DNA of 64,000 nucleotides from Carettochelys insculpta (GCF_033958435.1 NC_134161.1:124001-188000); one strand, 5' to 3'; positions 1 to 11,514 are shown, numbered from the stretch's first letter. Notes: generated by a model from the letters alone, not told the origin. Numbers and translations: made by a program.

Positions 1-464
1 AGTAGGTGATTTTTCTCCCCAAGTCTCTTTTTGTAAGGCACCAAAAAGGGGATGATTTCTGGTACCCCTCAGGGTTTTCTCAACCAATTAGGCCTGATTT
101 TGGATAGAACAATTTAGGTTACTTATGTCAGGAATGTGCCAGCGGGAACTCAATGCGGCTGAAGGCTGGGAGGAATGTGTCACCCAGAGATCATTTGCAT
201 GAGAATGCAATGGTGTGCATGTGTGATACCTTGCAAACAAAGCCTGATGGGTAGCAAGGAAGCAATGAGGTTTTTCGATTGTAAACACATTGTTGTAAAA
301 TCACAATTTATGCTAACTCTCAGCAGAAGAATCATGAAATCTCACCAATGCCCCAAGTCATTGTGGGGGACAGGGCAGTCGATGTAACTGCATAAGACAT
401 GGATTGCACAGGGTTCCCTGGTTTAAAACTTTGTAAATGGAGAGGTTGAGTTGTAATGCAATAT
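1..464. other. Non-coding stretch
   Basis: No coding exon, RNA gene or recognisable repeat was found. The short open frames on both strands have no domain signature and look like chance. Confidence 0.5.
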
Positions 465-541
465 TGTCCGTGTCCGTGTCCGTGTCCGTGTCCGTGTCCG
501 TGTCCGTGTCCGTGTCCGTGTCCGTGTCCGTGTCCGTGTCC
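465..541 (+). repeat. Hexamer microsatellite (TGTCCG)n
   Basis: About thirteen uninterrupted copies of TGTCCG. No substitutions were seen, which suggests recent slippage and probable length polymorphism. Nothing indicates function. Confidence 0.97.
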
Positions 542-2109
542 AGGCTTGGTGCTTGCTCACTCAGTCAAAGTCTTGTTTGACCAGCTCCTCTTGCCTGTTA
601 TAAGGTAGAACTGGGTATTAGTGACTTTTTATGACACTGTGCTTTCATGGATGCCAAGAGCTTAAATCACAGGGTTTTGCCTCAGGCTAGACTCACAGTG
701 GCAAACAGGTGGCATGACCAGTGGTCAGCTGGTAGGAGAAGTAGAAGGTGGACAACCGGCAGATGGCTGGGATGAGCAAGCAGGACACTGAACTGGAGCA
801 AAGGTGACATGAGGGAATGCATCAGTGTGAGGTGTCAGTGCCCACATGGACTGGACCAAGTCATAAGCGGGGCATTTGAATTCGGAGGTGCAGAGAAAGT
901 CGGGTGTGTAGATTGACTGCATTGGACTGGTGAGCCTGAGAGGCCAAGGACATTGCTCAATGCAGTTGACTTGGGCCAGTTACTTGAGGATTGGTTATGA
1001 ACTCTGGGTGTGATAATTTTCCCAAGCTGTTGCTAATTGACTTTTCTGCCTCTTTTATTAAAAGTCCTTTTCTACACTCAGACTCTGTGCTTGCGCGTGG
1101 GGAAGCATTGCCTGTCTGAGGTGCCCAGGGGGTGTGAGAATTTCCCAGCCTACTGGGTGGGGGCTCAAGTGTGAGATGGATGAAAAGGAAGCCCTCGATG
1201 ATGAACCCAACCCTGGTTGCTCCCAATTCCTTCCATCAGAAGGGTTACACTCTGAATGAGGTCTTGGACAGGGGGCTGCAGCCGGGGAGCGTAAGAGGGA
1301 GAGCAGGAGATGGCGCTGCTGAAGAGGTGCCCTTGAGTGTACTATGGTTTGGTGGGAGTGAAGTGAGTTTTCTGGACTGCGTGAAGTTTGATTCTGATTG
1401 GGGGTCATGTCAGTGACGGTGTCAGGTGGGATTGTGTGTCTGGGAGGGTTTGATCCCTTGTTCCCTTGATTGCCTCTGATCAGCCTGAGGCTCAGCCTGC
1501 CCCTGTGTGGCTAAGGAGGGGGAAGGCCTGAGCTGGGTGAGTAGCTTTAAAAGCCAGCGGCAGAGCAATAGGGGAGGGAAGGAAACAGGGAAGTTTAAAA
1601 GGCAGTTTGATGGAGGGAGTGACGGAATCAAGTTAATGCCTTTGGCTCTTTCTCAGCCCCTTGATGTTATGAAAATCCGCACAGCAGTTCCATCCCCTGT
1701 GTGAGCAGAGAGGGGGACTGAGCCTGTTTTCCTTTCTCCCCTCAGGGGGCTGCAGGCAGCACAGACAGGTGTGTGGCTCCATCCCCTTTCCATAGCCTTG
1801 TTCTGGACACAGACTGAGCCCAAACAACTAACCCAAGGCTCAACTGCAAGGTGGGGCTGGTGACACAAGGGGATACAACGCCTTTGGTGCATTACAAGCC
1901 TGGCATTCGTGCAGTTCTCAGAGCAGAGAGCAGGAGCTTGGTACAGATGGGAGGTCTTAGCCACTTGACTGTGTGGCTGCACTGCCAGAGTAGGAGGTTC
2001 ACCATCACTTTCCCAAGAAGTGCATGTCTAATTATGCCTCATTCTTACCACTGCTCTCACAGAAACCTGGAGTAGGGGCTGGGGCAATGTCAGGAGAGAC
2101 ATTGAAAAG
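542..2109. other. Non-coding stretch
   Basis: Roughly 1.6 kb with no supported gene. Open frames here are under 120 codons, lack conserved motifs and have no flanking splice signals that make a case for an exon. Confidence 0.5.
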
Positions 2110-2700
2110 AGGCCAGTTGAGGCTGTTGCAGAAATCTAATTGATGTCATGAGTGGAAATTGAACCTACACCTCTCTTTAGAGAGCAGAGCTCCACATTTC
2201 CTTACCCTCACCTGGATAGGTGTATCTTATTTATACCCCCCTGTGCACAGCTGGAGCGAATGCACAAGGGCATGAAGCTACAGAGCACTGGAGGGGGAAG
2301 AGTCAGCAGGTGAGAGGTTTTCTTCTCTGCTTGGGCAGGTGGGAGTAGAATTGAAGAGAAGAAAATCCTCTTCTACATTCCAAAGATGATGGAAATAGCA
2401 ATTGGCAATGGAGTCGCTTCTGCTAGAGCTGAGGACAAGAAGAGTCATTTGCTACCAAAGGCCAACATGTCAGTGAAAGGCGTGAGAAGATTCCTGTGTG
2501 GGATGAGACAATCAATACAAGAAGAAAACTGCCCACTATGGGCTTTGAACCTATGACACTGCATGGAAACAGCTCACTGTTGACCAACAGAGCTAACCTG
2601 GCCCCAAGAAACAACTGTCTGTCCTTCTGTCACACAGTTGAAGGAGTTAAGTGTGTAAAAGTCAAATGCATGTGGCAAAGTGTTCACAAGTGCCTGACCA
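2110..2700. repeat. tRNA-bearing duplicated block, copy 1
   Basis: This block shares long stretches with 14420-14965 and, in part, with 6086-6362. Shared landmarks are a segment around 2190-2480 ending in GAGAAGAAAATCCTC-type text and a downstream segment (2665-2700) like 14925-14960. A minus-strand tRNA-Leu-like 3' half lies at about 2118-2190 (T-arm GGTTCAA and a terminus resembling ...TGACA). A tRNA-Lys-like relic sits at 2530-2602. The three copies suggest segmental duplication of a tRNA gene cluster. Identity was judged by eye. Confidence 0.65.
2530..2602 (-). pseudogene. tRNA-Lys-like pseudogene
   Basis: Read on the minus strand, this 73-base segment begins GCCAGGT, has the D-arm start TAGCTC and a T-loop region GGTTCAAA, and ends in GTGGGCA, so the acceptor ends can pair partly. 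It occupies the same place as the better tRNA-Lys at 14774-14846 in the related block. The anticodon arm is scrambled and no credible anticodon can be assigned, so it is called a relic. Confidence 0.5.
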
Positions 2701-3102
2701 AAGTGTCTCCCTTGCCCTCAACTGGGTGTTCAGGTCTCTGTGGGGAGACACAGCTTCAAACTCCTCTCCTGACACACCCACTTTTTGGCCACAAGAAACA
2801 GCCTCAGTTCAACCTCTCCAGTCACATTAGAAAAGTCCGTGCTCAGGATTTCTCTCAGAGGCCCTTTCCCGCCCTCTCCCTCTTCAGCTCCTGTGATGTG
2901 AGATCAACCCTCCTCCCTTGGCCTCTGGGAGAGAACTGCAGCCAGCTGGGTGTGTGCTCCTGGAAAAGACTCCATGCGAAGAGCAGCAGCTGAGGTGGAG
3001 GGGGCAGAGCTGGGTTAAGTGAAAACAAAGGAGTGATGGTCCTTTGGGGGTTTGTCTATTAGAGCTGTTCAATCCATAGGACAAAGGGGGGGTGGCTGCA
3101 CT

Positions 3103-4215
3103 AGAATCATAGAACAGGGAGGGAAGAGACCTAAAAAAGCCATCAAGTCCAGCCCCCTGCCCGAGGCAGGACCAGACCCATCAGATCAGCCCCACCAGTG
3201 TTTTGTCAAAACGAAACTTAAACATCTCCAGGGATGGAGACTCCACTACTTCCCTGGGCAGACCATTCCAATGCTTCACCACCCTCCGAGTGAAAAAGTT
3301 TTTCCTAATGTTCAACCTGGACCTTTCCAACCACAACTTGAGACCATTGTTCTCTGTTCTGCCATCCGTGACCACTGTGAACAACCTCTCTCCAGCCTCT
3401 TTGCAGCCTCCCTTCAGTAGGTTGTAGGCTGTTATCAAGTCCCGCTTCAGTCTTCTCTTCTGCAGACTAAACAGTCCCAATTCCCTCAACCTTTCTTCAT
3501 AGGTCACATGCTGCAGCCCCCTAATTATTTTGGTCGCCCTCCGCTGGACCCTCTCCAGTGTATCCACATCCTTCCTATAAATGGGGGCCCAGAACTGGAC
3601 ACAGTACTCCAGATGCGGCCTCACCAAAGCCGAATAAAAAGGAATAATCACTTCTCTGGATCTACTGGCAACGCTCCTCTTGATGCAACCTAATATTCCG
3701 TTAGCTTTCTTGGCTACAGTGGCACACTGTTGACTCATGTCCAGCTTCTCGTCCACTTCAACTCCCAGGTCTTTTCCTGCAGAACTACTACTGAGCCAGT
3801 CAGACCCCAGCCTGTAACAATGCTTGGGATTCTTCCGGCCCAGGTGCAGGACACTGCACTTGTCCTTATTCAACCTCATCAGATTTTTTGCAGCCCAGTC
3901 TTCCAATTTGTTGAAGTCACTCCGGACCCTATCCCTAACCTCCAGCATATCTACCTCTCCCCCTAGCTCATTGTCATCCACAAACTTGCTGAGGGTGGAA
4001 TCCAACCCCTCATTCAGGTCATTGATAACTATGTTGAACAGACCAGGATCCAGAACTGAACCGAGGGGGAACTCCACTAGAAACCGACCCCCATCCCGAC
4101 ATTGAGCCGTTGATCACTTCCCACTGGGCCCAACCTTCCAGCCAGCTTTCTATCCATCTTACCATCTGTTTATCCAATCCACAGTCCTTTAACCTGCCAT
4201 CCACACAACCTGTGA
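3103..4215 (-). mobile_element. CR1 LINE, 5'-truncated
   Basis: A CR1 non-LTR retrotransposon on the minus strand. The 3' end is near 3103, with the usual CR1 3' text (ATAGAA...AAGAGACCT and CCAGCCCCCTG). The body runs to about 4215 and covers the C-terminal half of the reverse transcriptase. The endonuclease and ORF1 are missing, as expected of a copy truncated during target-primed reverse transcription. The closest relatives in the window are 18014-18498 and 23572-23836. Confidence 0.9.
3181..4204 (-). pseudogene. CR1 reverse transcriptase, C-terminal fragment
   Basis: A 298-codon open frame (4077 down to 3181) encodes the RT palm remnant FVDDNELG, in place of the usual F/Y-A-D-D, and the CR1 thumb region with LVRPHLEYCVQFW, LERVQRRATKIIRGL and VVKHWNGLPREVVESP. 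Upstream residues (4204 to 4019, KQMVRWIESWL) are in a different frame, so at least one frameshift separates motif blocks. In an intact CR1, ORF2 also carries an AP-like endonuclease upstream; that is absent. It cannot support its own mobilisation. The long open frame suggests moderate age. Confidence 0.9.
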
Positions 4216-4884
4216 ATGCTGAAGTTGCCTCCCATCAGGTCTCTTGATTGCTCCCTGCCAGCCACTCAGCCTGTGTCCTTTTTTTTGGGCCTCTGCTCAT
4301 AGCAGCCAGAGAGGAAGGACAGGCTCCCTGGCCAAGGCTGTTGTGTTCCCTTGTCTCATTGAAAGGTACTGCAAGCTGTCTGATTGCTGGCACTCATAGG
4401 GGCAGGGAAGGCCAGGCTCCAGGCCAGCCATACAAGCAGGAACACATGCCAGGACACAAATGACATCCTGTGTTTGTTGCTGATTTCAGCTTGGAAACTT
4501 TTGAGATAACCAGTGCACCACAGAATCTTGGCTGGCATCCTCTGAGCCTCCCCTGCAATGCCATCCACCTGTGTGGCATATGCTGAGACATGTGGATAGG
4601 CCAACCTGGAGAAAGTGGTGGTGAGAGGCCCTAAGAGCTGCCTTTCACAAGGTCAGCAGGTGGAGCAGTGGACTTTAGGGAACTCTCAGCAAGTTCTGTG
4701 TAGTTGACTGGATGAGAGTGGGCACAATGGGGTCTTTTCACCCTCCCCTTGCTGAGGAAGAGCAAGAGAAGAAAGGAACAGCCTTCAAGCACCAAGGTGT
4801 CCAGAAAGGTCTGACAATGTCCTTTCCGGCAGCAAGGACCCAAGTAGTCACTAACTGCTCTAGGGCCTTTGTTAGGAAAGGCTC
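4216..4884. other. Non-coding stretch
   Basis: No gene or clear repeat identified between the CR1 and the tRNA-Phe gene. Confidence 0.5.
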
Positions 4885-4957
4885 TGCTGAAGCCTGGGGT
4901 TGAACCAGGGACCTTTAGATCTTCAGTCTAACACTCTCCCAACTGAGCTACTTCAGC
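4885..4957 (-). tRNA. tRNA-Phe (GAA)
   Basis: On the minus strand this 73-base sequence folds as a complete cloverleaf: acceptor GCTGAAG/CTTCAGC pairs perfectly with discriminator A, D-arm GCTC...GAGT, anticodon stem TTAGA/TCTAA around loop CTGAAGA (anticodon GAA), and T-stem CCTGG/CCAGG with loop TTCAACC. A-box and B-box promoter elements are present. No CCA is encoded, as expected in eukaryotes. It differs from typical vertebrate tRNA-Phe at several stem positions but the changes keep pairing, so it may be functional. I did not see an oligo-T terminator immediately downstream (towards lower coordinates), which lowers confidence in expression. Confidence 0.8.
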
Positions 4958-6036
4958 AGCTGCTTAAAGGCTGCCACCTCACTATTGGAAATGTTTTTCT
5001 CAGCTATTGTTGCTTTTGCGAGTGCCCTTGAGGAGGCAGGAGGAATATTGGCAGCTTCCTTCAGCTTGAGTTCCTCTTTTGCCCCATTTCTGCCTTACTT
5101 CCTGGTTCACCCAGTGGCCGCAGGGGACTGCAGGATACTGATGGTAAGGAAGAAGATGGGATCTGACCCTTTCACCACAAGAGTATCTTACCACATCCTC
5201 GCCACTTAGCCTCAGGATTATTGTGTGACCGGATGGTGCCCAAGCTTTTTGAGAGGGGCAAGAAGTAAGCAGGGCCACTCGTGTGTAAAGGCCAAGAGTT
5301 ACAAAGCAAAGCAACCCCAGGGAGAGTCTTTGAAGAAGTGACCCATTGTGATGAAGCATCCAGAGGTCCTCAGGTGCTCTCGGCCATCCTCCCTGTTGAA
5401 GGAAAAGGTCCAGGATCCTTGAACCATGGAGGTAAATGTGTGGTTGTGCAGATCATGTCGCAGAGAGAGCTGTGGTTTCTTCAACCATGGGATTCTCTTC
5501 TGGGCATCCACATTGCAAGGAGATGGGATGACTTAACACAGAGAAGATTCTATGTTTCTATGACCCAATTGGGTAATTATATAAGGGGAGTTGGGAGAGA
5601 GTTAAAAAAGATTTAAAAACAAGCCACAGACGTCGTCTTGAGACCAACAGCACCTCAGCTCAAGGTAGTTTCTCTTGAAAAGACAACTGGCTCCGCAACC
5701 CTGAAGTTTTGATTCCATTTTAACTCTTTTTCAAAAAAAGTCTGCAGTTATCAGGTTGATTAAACCACCACCCCTTCCTATTGTTCTCCTTTTCTCTTCC
5801 CTGCTTACAGCTGTGAGCTAAGTGAGAACATTGGACTCTTAGTCTACCAAGTGTACCAAGTAGACTTAACTCCATCAACTTGGTGTTATTACTAAAAGGA
5901 ACCAAACTATCAAGCTCACCAGGCCACCTGAAAAATGCTTTCGAAGTGGCCCTTTCAGAAACGATTCAGGGGCAGAGAGGGTCCCATTATGGGCTCAGGA
6001 ACAAGGTGAGTGGGTTAAGAGAGTTGTTCCCAGGCA
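4958..6036. other. Non-coding stretch
   Basis: About 1.1 kb without a supported gene. The text near 5548-5567 (two TTCTATG-like words) recalls the end of CR1 or SINE tails but is too short to call. Confidence 0.45.
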
Positions 6037-6066
6037 GAGGAGTTAGCTCAAGTGGCAGAGCGCACA
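6037..6066 (+). pseudogene. tRNA 5'-half relic (Ala-like)
   Basis: The start GAGGAGT followed by TAGCTCAAGTGGCAGAGCGC matches the acceptor and D-arm of tRNA-Ala, then breaks off into duplicated-block sequence with no anticodon or T-arm. This is a partial copy at a duplication boundary. Confidence 0.55.
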
Positions 6067-6085
6067 AACCCTTGTCCTGGTATAA

Positions 6086-6362
6086 GTGAATAACACAAAT
6101 TCAGAGCTCCTCCTTTCCTGGCTCTGTGTAGATCATTTATAGGTCCAGGGCACAAACGGAGCTGATGTGGAAAGACTTGACACGACAGAGTGCTGAGGAG
6201 GACAGTGAGCTGGCAAAGGGTTTTTTTCTGCCCTCTCGGGGCATATGGGGATGGAACTGAAGAGAAGAAGATCCTCTTTTGCTCTGAGGGTGACAGAAAC
6301 ATCAATTGCTCCTCTCCAGACCTGAGGACAAGAAGAGACTTTTCCTGCCTAAGGCCAGGAGC
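6086..6362. repeat. tRNA-bearing duplicated block, copy 2 (partial)
   Basis: Matches 2190-2480 and 14440-14720: the same order of words (ATAAGTGAATAAC, GAGCTCCTC, GAAGAGAAGA, CCTCTTTTGC-type, AAGGCCAGGA). It stops before the tRNA-Lys position seen in the other two copies. Confidence 0.65.
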
Positions 6363-6718
6363 TCAAAGGAGACAGAGAGGGAGAGAGAGAGAGCAGAGCC
6401 CTGGCTGGGCATCTCCGGAGATCATGATTCTAGCTAGTTCAAATAGCTCTTTTGAAAAAGGGGCTTCAAAACAGGTTCCATTGTTTGTAGATACTGAATG
6501 TCCAAATAGCAGAGCAGTGTTTCCAAACCCATGTTGAGTGTAGCTGTGCGATATCAGAACCAACAGCTCTGGAATCCCTCTCCTGGAATCGCTTATTGAG
6601 GAAGAGCGCTGCTGTGCACACACAGCCTTTGTGTCCCTCAGCCGTAGCCATGGGCAGCCACAGGGATGCTGTGGCCTCTGGAATAAGATCGGTGAGTCAG
6701 AAATTATGCTCAGACACA

Positions 6719-6791
6719 GGGGAATTAGCTCAGTTGGTAGAGGGCTCATTTAGCGTGCGAGAGGCTTTGGGATAAATGCCCACGTTCTCCA
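6719..6791 (+). tRNA. tRNA-Ala-like (AGC), degenerate
   Basis: A 73-base cloverleaf in tRNA-Ala register. Acceptor GGGGAAT pairs with GTTCTCC (with wobbles), discriminator A, D-arm GCTC...GAGG with one bad pair, anticodon loop TTAGCGT (anticodon AGC) on a stem with one mismatch, and T-loop ATAAATG in place of the usual ATCGATG-like loop. The mutated B box suggests weak or no transcription by polymerase III. It is probably a decayed gene; a second tRNA-Ala lies at 43450-43522. Confidence 0.65.
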
Positions 6792-7089
6792 ACAGAAGTG
6801 GTGTCTTTTTTCCTTCTTTTCCAAGGCAGCGTCAGGCCGGGAGCGAAGCTTCTCCAGTGCCCTCTTCCATTTCCCTCCGTTTTGCTCCCTGCAAAGAAAC
6901 AGCCCATTTGGGTTCGAAAGCTGCTGGACCCCGGGCTCCTTGGCCTTAAAGATTTCTCCTTAAAACAAAGGTTAACCTGGGTCATGTGCTATGATTACCG
7001 AATCTTTCAGATGTCGCCAGGTCCCCATTTCTAGGGAGCTTCCAGCACTGACCACAGTTTCCCCAGTACAGCAGTCCCAGGACACTTGT

Positions 7090-7920
7090 CCTCCGGGTCT
7101 TCACTGGCCAAGACCCTTCCCCAAGCAATGTGGACCATGAAAGCCCTGTGGTTGCCATGACAATCTGGGCACTGGAGTAGGTCTTCCGGAGGTGGGGGAC
7201 AGTTTTTTACACCCCTGAGAGACACCACCCAATTGTCTAGCGCGGATCTGTGCAAAGAGTCACCCCCCTTGGGAGTTAAACCTCCCCAGCTCCTCTGCCG
7301 GATGGGATCTAAACTCCAGCAGAGCGAAGCAGGCCCAGGTGTGGCTGGCAGGAGTCAGGTGTGGGCAGACAGCAGAGCTCAGGCTGAGGCAGGCCTCATG
7401 GCTTAGCCGGCTAAAACACCTCCCTTCTAAACAGGAACCCCTGGTTTCCTGTCCCAGGGGTGCCTAACTACTGCCCTTTCAGGAAACCTGCCAGGACATT
7501 GTACCACATGGATGTGAGATATAACCCCCAATGCCCATTCTGCTGGTTTCCAAGATGCTGACAGGGACTCGTAAGAGAGCTGCTGACACTTCAGTGCTCC
7601 TCTGCTGAGGTCCAGGGATCGTAGATTCAAGTCTATTGGTCAGTAATTATTGTTTGTGTTCCTTCATGCTGGTCCCTGAGTGTCAGCAGCCACCCCACCT
7701 GCTACTGGCACCTGGGGGGTGGGGAGGCTCTTTGTGGCTGTGTCCTGGCCAGGGCTCTCCCCACCTTTGGTTCTCTGTGTTTTTAAGCCTCCCCATGGAG
7801 TTGTGAGCATTAGTTGCCTCCTGCTCCAGCTTCCCAGAGGAGGGGAGTTGTGGTGGGCTGCAGCCTGCAACTCCTGCTCCCTCCTGCTTTCCCCTGACTT
7901 GTCAGCCTGGCCTTGGGCCT
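7090..7920. repeat. tRNA-Thr block, copy 1
   Basis: The first of three copies of an approximately 0.75-0.85 kb block (others 8180-8930 and 39585-40080). Shared text includes CTTCCCCAAGCAA, GGGGACAGTTTTTTACACCCC, TTGGGAGTTAAAC, a tRNA-Thr body, and GAGGGGAGTTGTGGTGGGC. Copies 1 and 2 are in direct tandem, offset by about 1.09 kb. Confidence 0.85.
7392..7465 (+). pseudogene. tRNA-Thr pseudogene
   Basis: At the tRNA position of block copy 1: 74 bases starting GGCCTCA, with D-arm GCTTAG and ending GTGCCT. The anticodon loop reads CTTCTAA and the T-arm lacks a normal TTC loop with paired stems, so the gene is decayed relative to the intact copy at 8484-8557. Confidence 0.7.
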
Positions 7921-8179
7921 CTTTCCTTTCGCATCAGAGGGACGAGGGACAAAGCTGAGTTGAAGTGCAAGGGCCAAACTTGCGGGCGTGAGGTGAAGCT
8001 GTGAGAAAAGCAATGCCTGGGAGTGTGTGAAAAAAGGGGAAGACTTTATCTTATTGTCAACCCCAATATGAGCAGCTGGCAGGACTCTGACCAGGGACGC
8101 CATGGGAGGGACCTGTGAAACACATATCCTTTGTCACAGAAGCTGCTCTTGTTTCTGTGTTGGAAATCACCTCGTCCTT

Positions 8180-8930
8180 AGGAGTTCTAAATCTGCCCTT
8201 CCCCAAGCAACGTGGACCACAAAAGCTCTCTGATTGCCAGGATGATATGTGCAGTGGGGGAGGTCTACATTGTACTGGGGGGGGACAGTTTTTACACCCC
8301 TGAGTCATGGAGTGACACCACTGAATTTTCTAGCCCAGACCTGTCCAAAGAGTCACCCCCCTTGGGAGTTAAACTCCACAGGCTCCTCTGCCTGACAGGA
8401 TCTCCACTCAAGCAGAGCTAAGCAGGCCCAGATGGGGCAGCAAGGAGTGAGGTGGGGCAGACAGGAGAGCTTGGCTGGAGACAGGCACCATGGCTTAGCT
8501 GGCCAAAGCACCTGCCTTGTAAGCAGGGGATCCTGGGTTCAACTCCCAGTGGTGCCTTGTTATTGTCCCTTTTTGGGGTTGGCTACTGCTAGCAGACAGG
8601 ACTGGTCCATGTGTGTATTTGATATGACCCACCACGTACATTCTAATGATTTCCATGATGCTGACGGACTCATAGCAGAGCTGCTGACAGCTCAGTGCTC
8701 CTGGCTCCTCTACTAGTGGGGGCAGGGTCCTGGTGGGGGGGTGAGGCTCTTCCTGGGGGTCTGCAGGCCAGGGCTCTCTCTGCCTTTGATACTGTGTTTT
8801 TCAAGCCCCCCCACCATGGAGTTGTCGGCATTAGCAGCCCCCTGCTGCAGGTTCCCAGAGGAGGGGAGTTGTGGTGGGCTGCAGCCTGGGATGATTCCTC
8901 CCTTCTGCTTTCCTCTGACTACTGAATGCT
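8180..8930. repeat. tRNA-Thr block, copy 2
   Basis: Tandem partner of 7090-7920, with the same arrangement around the tRNA and a long shared 3' part (around 8700-8925 matches 7640-7890, ending in the TCCCAGAGGAGGGGAG segment). This copy keeps an intact tRNA-Thr. Confidence 0.85.
8484..8557 (+). tRNA. tRNA-Thr (TGT)
   Basis: A fully paired cloverleaf of 74 bases: acceptor GGCACCA/TGGTGCC with discriminator T, D-arm GCTT/AAGC, anticodon stem CCTGC/GCAGG around loop CTTGTAA (anticodon TGT), and T-stem CTGGG/CCCAG around TTCAACT. A box and B box look canonical. It is the best-preserved tRNA in the window and is embedded in a block present three times, with one pseudogene (7392) and one near-complete AGT version (39909). 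The change of anticodon between otherwise similar bodies points to divergence after duplication. Confidence 0.92.
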
Positions 8931-9744
8931 GGACTAATCTTGACCATCACAACCTCCTCTGGTGAGGAGTTCCATTGGCTGGCTGTGAGCTGGGTGAAAA
9001 ATGCTTCCTTTTTGGTTCTGGTAGATCTAGTGCCCATTAATTTCATTCAGTGATGCTCGTTCTCGTGTTATAAGGAGTAAATAGTATTTTCATATTTATG
9101 GTCTTGTTGGGGTGGTGTATTCAGAACCCCCTTTATGTTTCACAGGGCAGCGTAAACTTGCAGCCACAGTCAATAGTCCAAGTGCTGTCTGCAGGGCAGC
9201 CTGGCCTTACGGACAGAATCAAGACAGCAAGGTCCTTAATGGATCAGCGCTTTGGAGGGGGGTGTGGGGTCACAACCACAGACCCCACAGCAGGGAGCTG
9301 GTTTGTGGCTTAATCACATGGCTAAGCACGTCCAGCAGTCTGTGCAGCTGTGCCAGGATTGTGTACCCAGCACCCCCACAGAACGTGAAGTTTGCGTCAG
9401 CCTGGGAAGCAGCAGGAGCATCTGAGCTCCTGGAGCTCCTTTTGAAAGGTAAGTCCTGGGGTTGGGGGGCAGCTGAGGTGGATTAAGCCTGGCTGCTAGT
9501 TGGGGCCGTGGCAGGGGAGTAGCGGGATGAAGCCTGTGGGGGGTTAAAGCTGCAGATGGCGAAGTTGAGCCAGGGCCATGCAGGGGATTGAGCTGGAGCT
9601 GAACATAGTGGGGGTGAGTCAGAGCTGCACGGTGGGTGGTGAGCCAGAGCCATGCAAGCGCTTGAACTGAGACTGCACAAGGCCAGGTGTGGTGAGCCAG
9701 GGCCAAGGGGGCAGGATTTTGAGTTGTGCTTAATGTGCATTAAC
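8931..9744. other. Non-coding stretch
   Basis: No supported gene. A purine-rich part near 9460-9720 gives proline-rich open frames on the minus strand that have no domain features. Confidence 0.45.
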
Positions 9745-9945
9745 CAGTGAAACCTCAACCTCCCACACACCTGAGCCACTGAAACATAACCCCCCCCCAC
9801 TGCCCTGTGCACCCTGAACTGCCAAAACTCAACCCCCCCACCAGCCCTGCAGCCGCAAACCTAAACCTTCCACACATCTGAACCACCAAAACGTAACCCC
9901 CCCACTGCCCCGTGCACCCCGATCTGCCAAAACTCAGCTCCCCGC
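9745..9945. repeat. Two-copy C-rich tandem repeat
   Basis: Two imperfect copies of about 115 bases, each with an AACCACCAAAACGTAACCCC-like start, CCCCACTGCCC, GTGCACCC and CTGCCAAAACTCA. Confidence 0.65.
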
Positions 9946-10510
9946 ATGTGACCACTATTATTCTAATGAGGTGCTGCATATGCAGGGTAGAGCTTCATTA
10001 GCATCTGTTGAAATGGCTCATGAGTATCCCCCTTTTGAAAGTGTAGCCTCAGTGATTAGCTCTTCTGAGAAAGTTTTGATATCAATTTCATTGTGCTGAG
10101 AATTACTTTTTTTTAAAGCAAGTGTGAGGAGAGAGAATAAATCTGGTGTTTAAACATTTCTATGTTCTGAAGTTGTTGAAAGAATTCTAGTGTTCTGTTC
10201 TGCACACACACATTTCTTTGTGATAACCTGTTGCAAATGTTTAGGCTGGAGCCTGGTTCTGCTTTTCTACTTTTTTCCCCACAGCTATGTCTGCACTGGA
10301 GAGCTTTTTTTTTGCAAAAAAGCTGCAGCTCTTTCAAAAAGTCCTGTGGAGCATTGACACACGAAGCCTGTGGCTACACTGCCCAGCCCTTTTGGAAGTG
10401 GCATGGAAATGTGGCCGATAGGAAATGCAAATGAGGTGCAGATTTAAATATTGCATGTCTTATTTGCATAACCACTCAGGACCTCAGTTCTGGAAGAGCT
10501 GAAATTGAAA
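9946..10510. mobile_element. hAT-type MITE-like fragments
   Basis: Contains words typical of non-autonomous elements seen elsewhere in the window: GTGGCTACACT, TATTCTAATGAGGTGC, GCAAATGAGGTGCAG and a CTATGTCTGCACTGG end. The pieces at 9946-10050 and 10280-10510 appear inverted with respect to each other. Ends and target duplications were not resolved, so classification is tentative. Confidence 0.35.
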
Positions 10511-11514
10511 GTCCCAGTTGTGAGTGCAGCTGCTTCCCTCTCCTCTAGCAGCTGAGCCGGTGAAGGACTCCCCCCAGTTTTTATAAGGGCCCCCACCTGC
10601 CTGTGGCAGGGCAAGCAGTGGCTTCAGGATGCGACGGAGGGGAGGGCAAGGTACCACACAGCAGCAGGTCAAGCTCCTGTAGTGGAGTCGTTATTCCATT
10701 TACCTGACGCACAAAAGGTCCTTCCTTCAAAACCAGGCAGAAGCCTCAATGCCTCTGTTTTTCGAGCTCACCCTTATGCTCACAAGGGCTCGTCTCTTTC
10801 TGCCATAACCTTTCCCTCTGATAAGCCCAAGGCCCCTGTGACAGGAGTTGAACCAGACCCTGCTCTGCAGCAGGAGAGCCCAGCAGGTGCATTGCAGCTC
10901 GTGCACAGAAACCGTGTCCCTGCACGTACCTGAAGGCTTTTCCCTCACTGATGTCCCTGGCGAGGAAGCACAGAGCTGTCTTTGCCTCTCAGCCAACAGA
11001 AGCTGTGCCAGGCAAGTGCCCCTGCCCTCTCCCACACCTTCCCTCCCAGCCCCAGCCTGCTCCTGAACCTGCCTCCCACCCCAGCCTGCTCCCCATCCGC
11101 CCCCTCCCTCCCAGCCTGGCCTGGCAGAGAAGGGGCCAAGCCAGCTGGAGTTGCTGTGCTAACGGAGCAGCTGGAAAGGAGCAGAGCATGTCAGGAGCAG
11201 ACACAAAGGCTGCAAACCCTGCCGATGTCCGGCCATGGCCCTGGTCCATATCCACCCAGCAGGGGCACATGGAGAGAGCCGGTGCAGGGCCCAGCCCCAG
11301 AGCAGAGACTGACCACGGCCGGGCTGTGCTGCTCTCAGGACAGGGCACAACAGGGCCCTGCTCACCCCAGCAAGCAGCACTGCAGGGTACAGGAGTGAGC
11401 GTAGCCCTGTTGGGCAAAACCTGCCCCTCCTGTGTCCCCGGCCGGCCAGCGAGTGGCAGAAAGGTTCCTGGCAGGGTCGAAGTTGGGCCATACAAAAAGG
11501 TTCCAGGCATGTTG
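10511..11514. other. Non-coding stretch, GC-rich
   Basis: Open frames of up to about 260 codons occur on both strands around 10950-11780, but they overlap one another, are rich in Pro, Ala and Gly, and have no domains. I treat them as composition artefacts. Confidence 0.45.

Noticed and set aside
466..541. Direct repeats considered as a CRISPR array
   Set aside because: Contiguous hexamers without spacers, in a vertebrate genome.
10835..10885. Possible tRNA T-arm (GGTTCAACTCC on the minus strand)
   Set aside because: No acceptor pairing, D-arm or anticodon arm could be built around it.
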